The notes under the pieces are model-generated. The model saw only the letters and a list, made by a program, of their open reading frames with translations, searched no databases and was not told the DNA's origin. Of a stretch of DNA of 64,000 nt, positions 9,755 through 17,924 are shown piece after piece (position 1 is the first letter of the stretch; every line of letters starts with the position of its first letter). Both the position numbers and the translations under genes were made by a program. Source of the stretch: an uncultured Acidimicrobiia bacterium (lineage in GTDB: Bacteria > Actinomycetota > Acidimicrobiia > Spongiisociales > Spongiisociaceae); NCBI GenBank assembly GCA_958295745.1, contig OY282370.1, positions 2,943,244-3,007,243 on the forward strand. The letters are read 5' to 3'.

Positions 9755-9783
9755 TGCCCTGACCGACCATATCGGATCGATAT

Positions 9784-9820
9784 CGAACCGCCCCGGGGTT
9801 TCTCACCCCGGGGCGGTTCG
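9784..9820 (+). terminator. strong hairpin terminator after the betaine module
   Basis: A perfect 16-bp inverted repeat (9784-9799 with 9805-9820) around a 5-base loop, core CCGCCCCGGGGT, begins 29 bases after the lipoprotein stop codon. It lacks a T-tract, as is common in high-GC actinobacteria. Confidence 0.8.
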
Positions 9821-9890
9821 CGTCCCGCCGTGGAGTTTGTCCACCGCCGGTCCTGGGGGTGCCATCGAAGTTGTCCTCTGCCGGATGTCT

Positions 9891-9947
9891 GTGGAATACC
9901 CATTCCACGTGTGTTATACTATCCGATAATGACTATTTGGTATTATC
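9891..9947 (+). promoter_or_regulatory. promoter and two inverted repeats before the R-M operon
   Basis: The perfect inverted repeat GTGGAAT-ACCC-ATTCCAC (9891-9908) ends 6 bases before a -10-like TATACT (9915-9920). A second inverted repeat, GATAAT (9925-9930) and ATTATC (9942-9947), follows. This AT-rich stretch is the only obvious promoter for the restriction-modification genes, and the paired repeats suggest a repressor or controller site. No controller gene is seen nearby. Confidence 0.5.
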
Positions 9948-9971
9948 TTGGAGTAGTGATATGATGGAGGG

Positions 9972-10577
9972 GTGTCAAAAATTACGCTGGCCGTGTTGGC
10001 GGAGATTTCCCAGGGTTTGTCCAGGTCAGGACGGGGAGCAGGTGCGCAGGCCGGCGATTGGATACTGAGGATGGTGGAGAGCAAGGACGTGACGGACGAC
10101 CGGATCGAGTTCGGCAACCTGCGGGAGGTCGGCGTGGTGCAGAGCACCCGCACCGAGCGGCATCTGCTCCGCCCGTTCGACGTGCTGGTCACCGCCCGCG
10201 CCGGAGCGGTTCAGGCGGCCCTGGTACCGGCGGCGGTGTCGCGGACGGTGGCCGGGATCACCCTGCTGGTGGTCCGGCCCCGCCGCCCGGAGTCGGGGAT
10301 AGGGCAGTTCCTCTGGTTCTACTTGACTTCCGCCTTCGGCCGGGCGCAGCTGGCCCGCAAAGCCCGGCCCGGTATCACTTTCACTTCCCTGTCGGCCCGC
10401 GACCTGGGGGAGATGGCCATCCCGGTGCCGCCCGACCGGACCCTGGACCGGGTGGCCCGCCTGGTCGAATCTTCGGAGACGGCCTATGCGGCGGCGGTGG
10501 AGGCGGCCCGTCTGCGGCGGGAAACGCTGAAGGACGCCTTGGTTCGCGAAATATGTCACAACGGTATGGCAAAGTAA
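9972..10577 (+). CDS. single-domain HsdS-like specificity protein
   Basis: A 201-residue protein resembling one half of a type I specificity subunit: one target-recognition domain followed by a helical stretch ending SSETAYAAAVEAARLRRE. The segment PGITFTSLSARDLGEMAIPV matches the end of a TRD. Complete HsdS proteins have two such halves and about 400 residues, as the second copy at 12624 does. Composition is high-GC like hsdM, which follows 14 bases later. It could be a half-S subunit that dimerises or the remnant of the original specificity gene. The GTG start at 9972 is uncertain because GGAGG lies almost against it. Confidence 0.65.
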   Translation: MSKITLAVLAEISQGLSRSGRGAGAQAGDWILRMVESKDVTDDRIEFGNLREVGVVQSTRTERHLLRPFDVLVTARAGAVQAALVPAAVSRTVAGITLLVVRPRRPESGIGQFLWFYLTSAFGRAQLARKARPGITFTSLSARDLGEMAIPVPPDRTLDRVARLVESSETAYAAAVEAARLRRETLKDALVREICHNGMAK

Positions 10578-10591
10578 GAGAGGAGGTGAAG

Positions 10592-12121
10592 ATGCCCCTG
10601 ACCACACAGGAACTCGAATCGAAGCTCTGGCAGGCCGCCGACATCCTGCGCGGCCAGATCGACGCGGCCGACTACAAGAACTACATCTTCTCCGTCCTGT
10701 TCCTGAAGCGCCTGTCCGACCGCTTCAACGAGGAAGTGGAGGCGGCGGTCGCTTTGGGCGTTCCTCGCGAGTACGCCCTGTCCGACCCTGACGAGCACGA
10801 GTTCTTCGTACCAGAGGAGGCACGCTGGCCCGCCATCACCGGCGCTTCGATGAACCTTGGCGAGGTATTGAACATCGCCGGGTACGAGATAGAGACGGAG
10901 AACGCCCCCCGCTTGGACGGGGTGCTGACTCCCGTCAACTGGAACGACGAGTCCAAGCTGGGCAGCCCGGCCAACCGGGAACGGATCATCCGCAGCCTGC
11001 TCAACCATTTCGGCGATCTCGACCTGAGCAACCGCAACTTGGCGGTGGACGACACGGGCAGCACCGGCAACGTGCTGGGAGACGCCTACGAGTATCTGAT
11101 CAACCGGTTCGCCGACGACGCCGGCAAGAAGGGGGGCGAGTTCTACACTCCGCGCGGGGTGGTCAACCTGATCATCGAGCTGTTGCGCCCCGAGGAGGGT
11201 ATGAGCATCTGCGACCCCACAGCCGGGTCGGCCGGGATGCTCATCTACACCGCTCAATACGTGGAGAAGCGGGGAGGCAACCCGCGCAACCTGGTGCTGC
11301 ACGGCCAGGAGCGCAACCTGGGGACGCTGGCGCTCGGCAAGCTGAACCTGCTGCTGCACAACCTACGCTCGGCCCGTCTGGAAGCCGGGGACGTGATCGC
11401 CGAACCGCAGCTGCTGGACGAGGACGGTTGGTTGCTCACCTACGACCGAGTGATCGCCAATCCTCCGTTCAGCCTGAATAACTGGGGACGAGAGGTCGCC
11501 CTAGACGACGACTTCATCCGCTTCGACCGCTACGGCGCCGTCCCGCCCAAGACCAAGGGGGACCTGGCATTTCTCATGCACATGCTGGCGGTAACCAAAC
11601 CCACGGGAATGGTGGGTGTAGTGATGCCGCACGGTATCCTGTTCCGGGGCGGGGCGGAAGGCAAGATTCGCCGAGGGCTCGTGGAAGACGACCTGTTCGA
11701 GGCGATCATCGGGCTGACCGCCAACCTGTTCTACGGCGCCAGCATCCATGTGGCCATCTGCGTGCTCAACAAGGCCAAACCCCCCGGGCGGCGCGGCAAG
11801 GTGCTGATAGTCAACGCGGCCCAGGAGAGGTATTACCGCCAAGGCAAGGCACAGAACTTCCTGGAACAGGAGCATATCGACAAGATCGCGGCGGCCTACC
11901 ACGATTTCGAGGAGGTAGAGCGGTTTGCCCACATCGCCGACCTAGAGGAGATCGAAGCCAACGGCTTCACACTGAACATCAACCGTTACGTCGACACCAC
12001 AGAGCCCGTGGAGACCATCAGCGTGGAGGAAGCGCTGGCCCAACTGCGGGAAGCCGAGCAACGACGGGACGAGGCTGTGGCCATAATGAACGAACATCTC
12101 AAAGAGCTAGGCTATGCCTAA
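10592..12121 (+). CDS. hsdM: type I restriction-modification methyltransferase subunit HsdM
   Basis: A 509-residue N6-adenine DNA methyltransferase subunit of a type I R-M system. It has the N-terminal helical HsdM_N region, the AdoMet motif I DPTAGSAGM at residues 208-216 and catalytic motif IV NPPF at about 290. It methylates host recognition sites together with HsdS and forms the R2M2S complex with HsdR. Start ATG 10592 has an ideal AGGAGG five bases upstream. The 3' end overlaps hicA by 8 bases; base composition changes from high-GC to AT-rich close to that junction. Confidence 0.95.
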   Translation: MPLTTQELESKLWQAADILRGQIDAADYKNYIFSVLFLKRLSDRFNEEVEAAVALGVPREYALSDPDEHEFFVPEEARWPAITGASMNLGEVLNIAGYEIETENAPRLDGVLTPVNWNDESKLGSPANRERIIRSLLNHFGDLDLSNRNLAVDDTGSTGNVLGDAYEYLINRFADDAGKKGGEFYTPRGVVNLIIELLRPEEGMSICDPTAGSAGMLIYTAQYVEKRGGNPRNLVLHGQERNLGTLALGKLNLLLHNLRSARLEAGDVIAEPQLLDEDGWLLTYDRVIANPPFSLNNWGREVALDDDFIRFDRYGAVPPKTKGDLAFLMHMLAVTKPTGMVGVVMPHGILFRGGAEGKIRRGLVEDDLFEAIIGLTANLFYGASIHVAICVLNKAKPPGRRGKVLIVNAAQERYYRQGKAQNFLEQEHIDKIAAAYHDFEEVERFAHIADLEEIEANGFTLNINRYVDTTEPVETISVEEALAQLREAEQRRDEAVAIMNEHLKELGYA

Positions 12122-12317
12122 GGTACGAGAGGCTATTCGTCTGGTGGAACGGGATGGATGGAGATTGGCTCGGACGCGCGGAAGCCATCGGCACTTCAAG
12201 CATCCTGACAAACCAGGACTGGTCACCATTGCTGGACATCTTCGAGATGACTTGACACCCAACACTTGGAACAGCATTCTGAAGCAAGCCGGACTGAAAG
12301 AACAGGAGCCGACATGA
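12114..12317 (+). CDS. hicA: HicA-family mRNA interferase toxin
   Basis: A 67-residue type II toxin of the HicA family (YcfA-like), a small double-stranded-RNA-binding-like fold that cleaves mRNA. It has the family pattern with catalytic His25 in RGSHRHFKHP, then a VTIAGHLRDDL stretch and the C-terminal ILKQAGL helix. It overlaps the end of hsdM by 8 bases and its stop overlaps the start of hicB (ATGA), so toxin and antitoxin are translationally coupled. Its location inside a restriction-modification operon is unusual. Confidence 0.88.
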   Translation: MPKVREAIRLVERDGWRLARTRGSHRHFKHPDKPGLVTIAGHLRDDLTPNTWNSILKQAGLKEQEPT

Positions 12318-12550
12318 AATATGCGGTTGTCGTTGAAAAGGCAATGAACAACTATTCAGCTTATGTGCCAGATTTGCCAGGTTGTGTGGCGACAGGTAAG
12401 ACGATAGATGAAACGATTGATCTAATGCGAGAGGCAATTCATCATCACATAGTTCTTATGCGAGAATCAGGTATGGAAATACCTGAACCTAGTTCCCGAG
12501 CTACCATGATTGATGCCAAAGAAAGTGCCCTATCTCCTTCTCCTTTGTAA
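12314..12550 (+). CDS. hicB: HicB-family antitoxin
   Basis: A 78-residue HicB antitoxin with the partly degraded RNase-H-like fold: MKYAVVVEKAMNNYSAYVPD, LPGCVATGKTIDETIDLM and EAIHHHIVLMRESG. It should neutralise HicA by direct binding. There is no obvious C-terminal DNA-binding domain; the protein ends after IPEPSS plus about 20 residues, so autoregulation is not evident. ATG 12314 is preceded by AGGAG and overlaps the hicA stop codon. Confidence 0.88.
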   Translation: MKYAVVVEKAMNNYSAYVPDLPGCVATGKTIDETIDLMREAIHHHIVLMRESGMEIPEPSSRATMIDAKESALSPSPL

Positions 12551-12623
12551 GATATTGATGAGAGGCTGGACGACACCGTGAATACACATTACCAACATAA
12601 CGAGCATCTAAAGGAGTCGCGTT

Positions 12624-13835
12624 ATGTATGATAGTCTTCCATCTGACTGGAAGGTTACTCGTCTCAGAGATGTGGCCAAGATAGGTGCTGGTGATCCAGC
12701 CCCACAAGGTAAGCATTATTTTGAAGAAGGTACTTATCCATTTGTGAGAACACAGGACGTCGGTAGAGCAAAGCGTTCCAGAAATTTTTGTGATACCAAA
12801 GACAAGGTCAATGACATGGCAGTTAGAGAAAATCGTCTCCGTCTCTGGCCAGAGGGCACAATCCTTATCCCTAAGAGCGGTGCCTCTACTTTGCTCAATA
12901 ATCGAGTCCGTTTATCTAAACCTGCTTATGTATCTTCTCATCTAGCGACTGTTGTACCTCATGATAAAGTTTCAGGTCTGTTCTTATACTACAAGCTTTG
13001 TCAATTGGATGCTCGCAGATTGCTCAGAAATCCTGGCTATCCTTCTTTGAGTTTATCTGATCTTAAATCAGTTAGAGTGTCTGTTCCTTCTCCTGACAAT
13101 CAGATATCAATCGCTAGGACACTCAACAGGGTTGATCAAAGTATAGAACGAACGGAAGATGTGATAGCCCAAACAGGACAACTACGCGACGCTTTACTCC
13201 ATAAACTGCTAACTCGAGGCATACCTGGCCACCATACAGAATGGAAAGAAATCTCAGGTATAGGAACTGTTCCTACCATATGGCAAGATGTCTTAATAGG
13301 TGATATAGCTGAGATTATCACTGGGACTACTCCATCACGTGCCAATAGTGAATATTATGGTGGACCATTTCCTTGGGTAAAGCCATCGGATCTTAAAGGC
13401 TATTATGTTAGAAAATCTGATGAATCTCTGACCTCAAAAGGAGCATTTTTTGCCAAGTATGTCCCTAAAGATTCTGTTTTGGTATCATGTATAGGTACAA
13501 TCGGAAAGATAGCTATAGCAAAGAGACCTCTATTTTTTAATCAGCAAATAAACGCTTGTAAGCCAAATGATCGAGTCTTACCATCCTTTTTATATTGGAG
13601 TCTTTTCTATAAAGCAGCCTATATGCAATCTATAGCCTCCCAGACAGCAGTACCTATTTTGAATAAACGAGAGTTTTCTAAAATTCGTATTGGCTTACCG
13701 ACTCTTACTGAACAAACGCAAATTAGTAAGGTTCTCAGTAGTATCATAGATTATATAGAAAAGATGGAAATCTGTTTGACTGGGGCGAAACGATTACGGG
13801 ACTCTTTATTGCAAGAACTGTTAACGGGTCATTGA
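12624..13835 (+). CDS. hsdS: type I restriction specificity subunit HsdS
   Basis: A 403-residue specificity subunit with the canonical layout: TRD1 (about 1-170, beginning LPSDWKVTRLRDVAKIGAGD), a central conserved helix, TRD2 (about 205-375, with IWQDVLIGDIAEIITGTTPS) and a C-terminal conserved helix. It sets the DNA sequence bound by HsdM and HsdR. AAAGGAG lies upstream of ATG 12624. Unlike hsdM and hsdR it is AT-rich with different codon use, marking it as an acquired specificity gene. It is full length, in contrast with the half-size relative at 9972. Confidence 0.93.
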   Translation: MYDSLPSDWKVTRLRDVAKIGAGDPAPQGKHYFEEGTYPFVRTQDVGRAKRSRNFCDTKDKVNDMAVRENRLRLWPEGTILIPKSGASTLLNNRVRLSKPAYVSSHLATVVPHDKVSGLFLYYKLCQLDARRLLRNPGYPSLSLSDLKSVRVSVPSPDNQISIARTLNRVDQSIERTEDVIAQTGQLRDALLHKLLTRGIPGHHTEWKEISGIGTVPTIWQDVLIGDIAEIITGTTPSRANSEYYGGPFPWVKPSDLKGYYVRKSDESLTSKGAFFAKYVPKDSVLVSCIGTIGKIAIAKRPLFFNQQINACKPNDRVLPSFLYWSLFYKAAYMQSIASQTAVPILNKREFSKIRIGLPTLTEQTQISKVLSSIIDYIEKMEICLTGAKRLRDSLLQELLTGH

Positions 13836-13852
13836 AGATAGGAGAATAGGTA

Positions 13853-14803
13853 ATGATTGATGTACAAGAACCTTCAAACCAAATAGAAGTAAGAAACTTA
13901 CTTAGCAAGTCACGGGAAGCTGCTTTAAGTGCTGTTCAGATGTTCAACAATCCCTTAACCGTATTCAAAACCGAGGCTTTCATTGTCTTGATGGTAATAG
14001 CTTGGAGGAGCCTCCTTCATGCCTATTATGAACGAGAAGGAATTGAGTATTGGAGTCATCAAAAGTCAGGAAAACTAGATCGTAGATATTGGGCTCTTGA
14101 CAAATGTCTTCGTAAGCAGCAATGCCCTTTAAATTCACCTACTAAGCGCAATCTTGAATTTCTTATCGGTTTGCGTAATGAAATTGAACATCATTACTCT
14201 GAACATATTAATCTGTATTCTTCGGCTCGCTATGTGGCTTGTAGTCGTAATTATGAACGAGTTATCACTGAGATATTTGGTAATGAATTTTCTGTAGGAT
14301 CTAACTTGTCATTAGCAATCCAATTCCAAGATTTTGTCCCGTCCGATTCACTTGAAGATCCTATTAACTTTTTGCCTAATAATGTGGCAGAATATATAAC
14401 CAAATTTGATTCGAATTTGTCAGAAGAGGATTATCAACATTCTCATTTTTCTTATCGATTATTTTTTGTAAAAAAACAGGCTGGTAAGCGTGGCCAAGCA
14501 GATAGAATCATAGAATTCTTTGATGCAGATTCTGAAAACTTCAACGAATTAGAACACCAAAATTGGTTTAAAAAGGAGGTCGAGAAACCTAAATACTTAC
14601 CTAAGATGATTAAACAATTAATGAATAATGAAGGATATCCCGAGTTTAACATATATAATCATACACAACTATGGAAGTTCCTGGATGCCAAAAATCCGGG
14701 TAGAGGTTATGGGATTACAGTAGCAGGTCAATGGTATTGGTATGAAAGGTGGATACATGTAGTAAGGAATCATTGTCGTGATAACAAGGAAAAGTATGCA
14801 TAA
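13853..14803 (+). CDS. DUF3644-like HEPN protein in the R-M cassette
   Basis: A 316-residue protein resembling DUF3644, a family often found beside restriction systems. The N-terminal region has VFKTEAFIVLMVIAWRSLLH and NLEFLIGLRNEIEHH; the latter contains R108-x4-H113, the RX4-6H motif of HEPN ribonucleases. The C-terminal half is Lys/Asn-rich and unrecognised. It lies 17 bases after hsdS and overlaps hsdR by 8, so it is transcribed with the R-M genes. It is AT-rich like the rest of the cassette. A nuclease back-up to restriction is plausible, but function is inferred and the family call is from memory. Confidence 0.6.
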   Translation: MIDVQEPSNQIEVRNLLSKSREAALSAVQMFNNPLTVFKTEAFIVLMVIAWRSLLHAYYEREGIEYWSHQKSGKLDRRYWALDKCLRKQQCPLNSPTKRNLEFLIGLRNEIEHHYSEHINLYSSARYVACSRNYERVITEIFGNEFSVGSNLSLAIQFQDFVPSDSLEDPINFLPNNVAEYITKFDSNLSEEDYQHSHFSYRLFFVKKQAGKRGQADRIIEFFDADSENFNELEHQNWFKKEVEKPKYLPKMIKQLMNNEGYPEFNIYNHTQLWKFLDAKNPGRGYGITVAGQWYWYERWIHVVRNHCRDNKEKYA

Positions 14804-17800
14804 ATCTGTTGAATTAGTTTGTGCTGAGAGACCCGCACAGGTATTACTGGAACAACTAGGATGGATTTACCTGCCTACCTCAGGCTTAAACCAAGAGCGG
14901 GAAAACGAGCGGGAGGTCTTGCTCAAGAGACGGCTTCGATCGGCCCTCCTGCGGCTCAACGAGTGGATGACCTCCGAGCAGGCGGACCGGGTCATTTTCG
15001 ACTTGGAGCATCTGGACGAGGTGGGGATGGCCCGCAACCAGAAGGTCCATGAGTATCTGACCTACGGGATGACTTTGGATGTGGATACTCCCGGGGGGAG
15101 GCGTACCCGTGTCGTTCGGTTCTTCGACTTCGAGCATCCTACGGGCGGGCTCAACGAGTTCATCGTTACTACCCAGTACCGGGTGCGGCGCGGCCTGGAG
15201 CGGGGACTTTACGAGGAAGAAGAAGCGGACGACAAGGTGGCGGTCCGGCCCGACCTGGTGCTGTTCGTCAACGGCATCCCCTTGGTGGTGATGGAGGCCA
15301 AGAGCCCCGACCTGGGGCTGTGGCGCACCGAGGCCATCGACCAGCTTCACCGCTACCAGGAGCACGGGCGGAAATACCGGGGGAGGGGCGCACCCGATCT
15401 GTTCCACTACAACCTGCTGTGCGTGGCCCACTGCGGGGCCGAGGCCCTGTTCGCCGGGCTGTACGCCCCCGAGAACGCCTACTTCGAGTGGAAGTCCATC
15501 CTCCCCTACACCGACGAGGAGGCCCTCCGGCGGTTCGGCGAGACACCCGGAGGCCAGGCTCAGCTGATCATCGGGCTGCTGTCGCCTGCCGTCCTGCTCG
15601 ACGTCCTGCGCGACTTCGTGGTCTACGAGCATCAGGGCGGCAGGCTGGTCAAGAAGCTGCCCCGCTACCAGCAGTACCGGGCGGTGGGGGCCGCCCTCGA
15701 CCGCATCCGGCAGGGGCGCAGCCCGAAGGAGCGGGGCGGGGTCATCTGGCACACCCAGGGCTCCGGCAAGTCGCTGACCATGCTGTGGCTGGCCGTCAAG
15801 CTGCGCCGGGAGACCCGCCTGGGCGGCCTGGACAACCCGACCATCCTGGTGGTGACCGACCGCGTCCAGCTCGACCGCCAGATCACCGCCACCTTCGAGA
15901 ACAGCAGCTTCCCCGCCCCCGAACAGGCCAGTGCCGCCCGCAACCTGCGCCGGCTGCTCACCACCGGGGCGGGGCGCACCGTGATGACCACCGTCCAGAA
16001 GTTCGAGGCCGCCATGGAGGGCGGCGGGGGCGGGGCGGACGCCCTCCATCCGGGGCCCAACGTGGTGGTGATGGTGGACGAAGCGCACCGCACCCAGTAC
16101 GGGATACTGGCCGCCCGGATGTCCCAGGCCTTGCCTCAGGCCACTCTCATCGGCTTCACCGGCACCCCCATCGACAAGGGCTTCCGCCGCAGCACCATGG
16201 GCAGGTTCGGGCGGCTCATCGACTCCTACACCATCCCCCAGTCGGTGGAGGACCGGTCGACGGTTCCCATCCGCTACGAGCTGCGCAAGCCCGAGCTGGC
16301 GGTGGCGGACGGAAACACCCTCGACCGGCTGTTCGACGCCGTCTTCGGCCGCCTGCCCGAAGCCGCCCGGGCGCGGATCAGCCGCCGGTACGCCAACAAG
16401 GAGACGCTGGCCCAGGCCGACCCGCGCATCAAGATGATCGCCCTGGACATCGCCGAACACTTCAAGGAGAAGATCAGGCCCAACGGGTTCAAGGCCCAGG
16501 TGGTCGCCCCCAGCCGGAGGGCCGCCCTCTCCTACGCCGAGTATCTGCGGGACTTCGGGATCGGGGAGACCTATCCGATCATCACCGTGACCGCCGAAGA
16601 CGGGAACGAGTTCAAGGCGGCCCGGGCCTTCGACCGGCGACAGATCGTGAACGCCTTCGTGGACGATCCGGACGGGCCGGAGATCCTGGTGGTGGTCGAC
16701 ATGCTGCTCACCGGATTCGACGCCCCCGTGGAGCAGGCCCTCTACCTGGACAAGCACCTGCAGGAGCACAACCTGCTGCAGGCCATCGCCCGGGTCAACC
16801 GCACCTACACCCACGAGAAGGACGGGGTCACCACCCACAAGCACTACGGGCTGGTGATCGACTACCACGGCGTATCCCAGAATCTGGAAAGGGCCCTGGC
16901 AGGGTTCGACTGGAGCGACGTCGGCAAGGCGATGGCCCCTCTGCTGGAACAGGGGCGGAAGGCGGAGGATGTGATCGAGGAGGCCGCGGCCAAGGCCGAA
17001 TCGCATTTCAGGGGGTGCGGCCTAGACGACCGGTGGGCGTGCGCGGCGGTGTTCGCCCCCGACCGCAACACCGAGGGCAGGTTCAAGGTGGACCTCTACC
17101 AGAGGTTCAACCATGACTACCGGCAGTTCGCCCGGCTGATGGACCGGTTCCTGCCCGACGGAGGGGCGCTCGCCTTCCTCGACCGGCTGCGGAGGCTCAC
17201 CGAGATACACTCCTACGTGCGTGCGCAGTACCTGCGGGACGAGGACGCCCACCTGGACTGGACCGACATCGGGGCCAAGGCCAAGAAGCTGATCGACGAC
17301 CATGTGGACGCCGAGGTGCGGGAGCTGATGGCGCCGCTCTCCATCCTCGACCGGGACTTCGACCGGAAGGTGTCGGTAGTCGCCAACGAACGAGCGCGGG
17401 CTTCCCTGATGGAGCACTCGGCGCGGGCGGTCATCAACCGGCGGCGGGGCGACAACCCGGTCTTCTACCGGAGGCTGTCCGAGCATCTGGAGCGGATCAT
17501 CACGGCGCTGCGCCAAGGAACCATCGACGACCTGGAGGCCTGCCGGAGGATCGGGCGGCTGGGCGAGCAGGCGCGGGGCGAGGAAGGGCTGGCCGAACGG
17601 CTGGGGCACACCCCCCGCTCCTTCGCCGTCTACGAGCTGCTGCGGGGGGATTCGGCCGACGACGAGGACGAGGACGGGCAGATCGCCCTGTACCGGGAGG
17701 AGCTGGACGAGGATGTGAACGCCCTGGCCAAGCGGGTCGACGCGGCGGTGGACGTCCACACCGAGCTGATCGACTGGGAGAACAACTCGGACGTACAGCG

Positions 17801-17924
17801 GGTGATGCGCCGGGACATCAAGCGGGTGCTGCGGGCGGAAGGCGGATTCGAAGACCGGAAGCATCTGGATAGGCTCGGCCGCCAGATAGTGGAGATCGCC
17901 AAGCGGAGAAAACGGAGAACATGA
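14796..17924 (+). CDS. hsdR: type I restriction endonuclease subunit HsdR
   Basis: The 1042-residue motor and nuclease subunit. It has an N-terminal PD-(D/E)xK nuclease with Asp153 (RPDLVLFVNGIPLVV) and Glu167-x-Lys169 (MEAKSP), a superfamily 2 helicase with Walker A GSGKS near 323, DEAH near 428, GFTGTP, VDMLLTGFDAP and QAIARVNRTY, then a helical C-terminal region. Length and motifs look intact, so restriction should be active. I chose ATG 14796 with AAGGA upstream; a GTG at 14778 is possible. The first ~30 codons are AT-rich while the rest is very GC-rich, so the gene is a mosaic joined near 14,885. YgjP follows with an ATGA overlap. Confidence 0.95.
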   Translation: MHKSVELVCAERPAQVLLEQLGWIYLPTSGLNQERENEREVLLKRRLRSALLRLNEWMTSEQADRVIFDLEHLDEVGMARNQKVHEYLTYGMTLDVDTPGGRRTRVVRFFDFEHPTGGLNEFIVTTQYRVRRGLERGLYEEEEADDKVAVRPDLVLFVNGIPLVVMEAKSPDLGLWRTEAIDQLHRYQEHGRKYRGRGAPDLFHYNLLCVAHCGAEALFAGLYAPENAYFEWKSILPYTDEEALRRFGETPGGQAQLIIGLLSPAVLLDVLRDFVVYEHQGGRLVKKLPRYQQYRAVGAALDRIRQGRSPKERGGVIWHTQGSGKSLTMLWLAVKLRRETRLGGLDNPTILVVTDRVQLDRQITATFENSSFPAPEQASAARNLRRLLTTGAGRTVMTTVQKFEAAMEGGGGGADALHPGPNVVVMVDEAHRTQYGILAARMSQALPQATLIGFTGTPIDKGFRRSTMGRFGRLIDSYTIPQSVEDRSTVPIRYELRKPELAVADGNTLDRLFDAVFGRLPEAARARISRRYANKETLAQADPRIKMIALDIAEHFKEKIRPNGFKAQVVAPSRRAALSYAEYLRDFGIGETYPIITVTAEDGNEFKAARAFDRRQIVNAFVDDPDGPEILVVVDMLLTGFDAPVEQALYLDKHLQEHNLLQAIARVNRTYTHEKDGVTTHKHYGLVIDYHGVSQNLERALAGFDWSDVGKAMAPLLEQGRKAEDVIEEAAAKAESHFRGCGLDDRWACAAVFAPDRNTEGRFKVDLYQRFNHDYRQFARLMDRFLPDGGALAFLDRLRRLTEIHSYVRAQYLRDEDAHLDWTDIGAKAKKLIDDHVDAEVRELMAPLSILDRDFDRKVSVVANERARASLMEHSARAVINRRRGDNPVFYRRLSEHLERIITALRQGTIDDLEACRRIGRLGEQARGEEGLAERLGHTPRSFAVYELLRGDSADDEDEDGQIALYREELDEDVNALAKRVDAAVDVHTELIDWENNSDVQRVMRRDIKRVLRAEGGFEDRKHLDRLGRQIVEIAKRRKRRT

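Larger units (their letters stand above)
12114..14885 (+). mobile_element. AT-rich specificity cassette inserted in the R-M operon
   Basis: From the hsdM/hicA overlap to about 14,885 the sequence is markedly AT-rich and uses A/T-ending codons, while hsdM before it and nearly all of hsdR after it are very GC-rich. The cassette carries hicA, hicB, a two-TRD hsdS, a DUF3644-like gene and the first ~30 codons of hsdR. No transposase, integrase or terminal repeats are visible, so homologous or illegitimate recombination within conserved hsd genes is the likelier route. The boundaries are estimated by eye. Confidence 0.6.
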
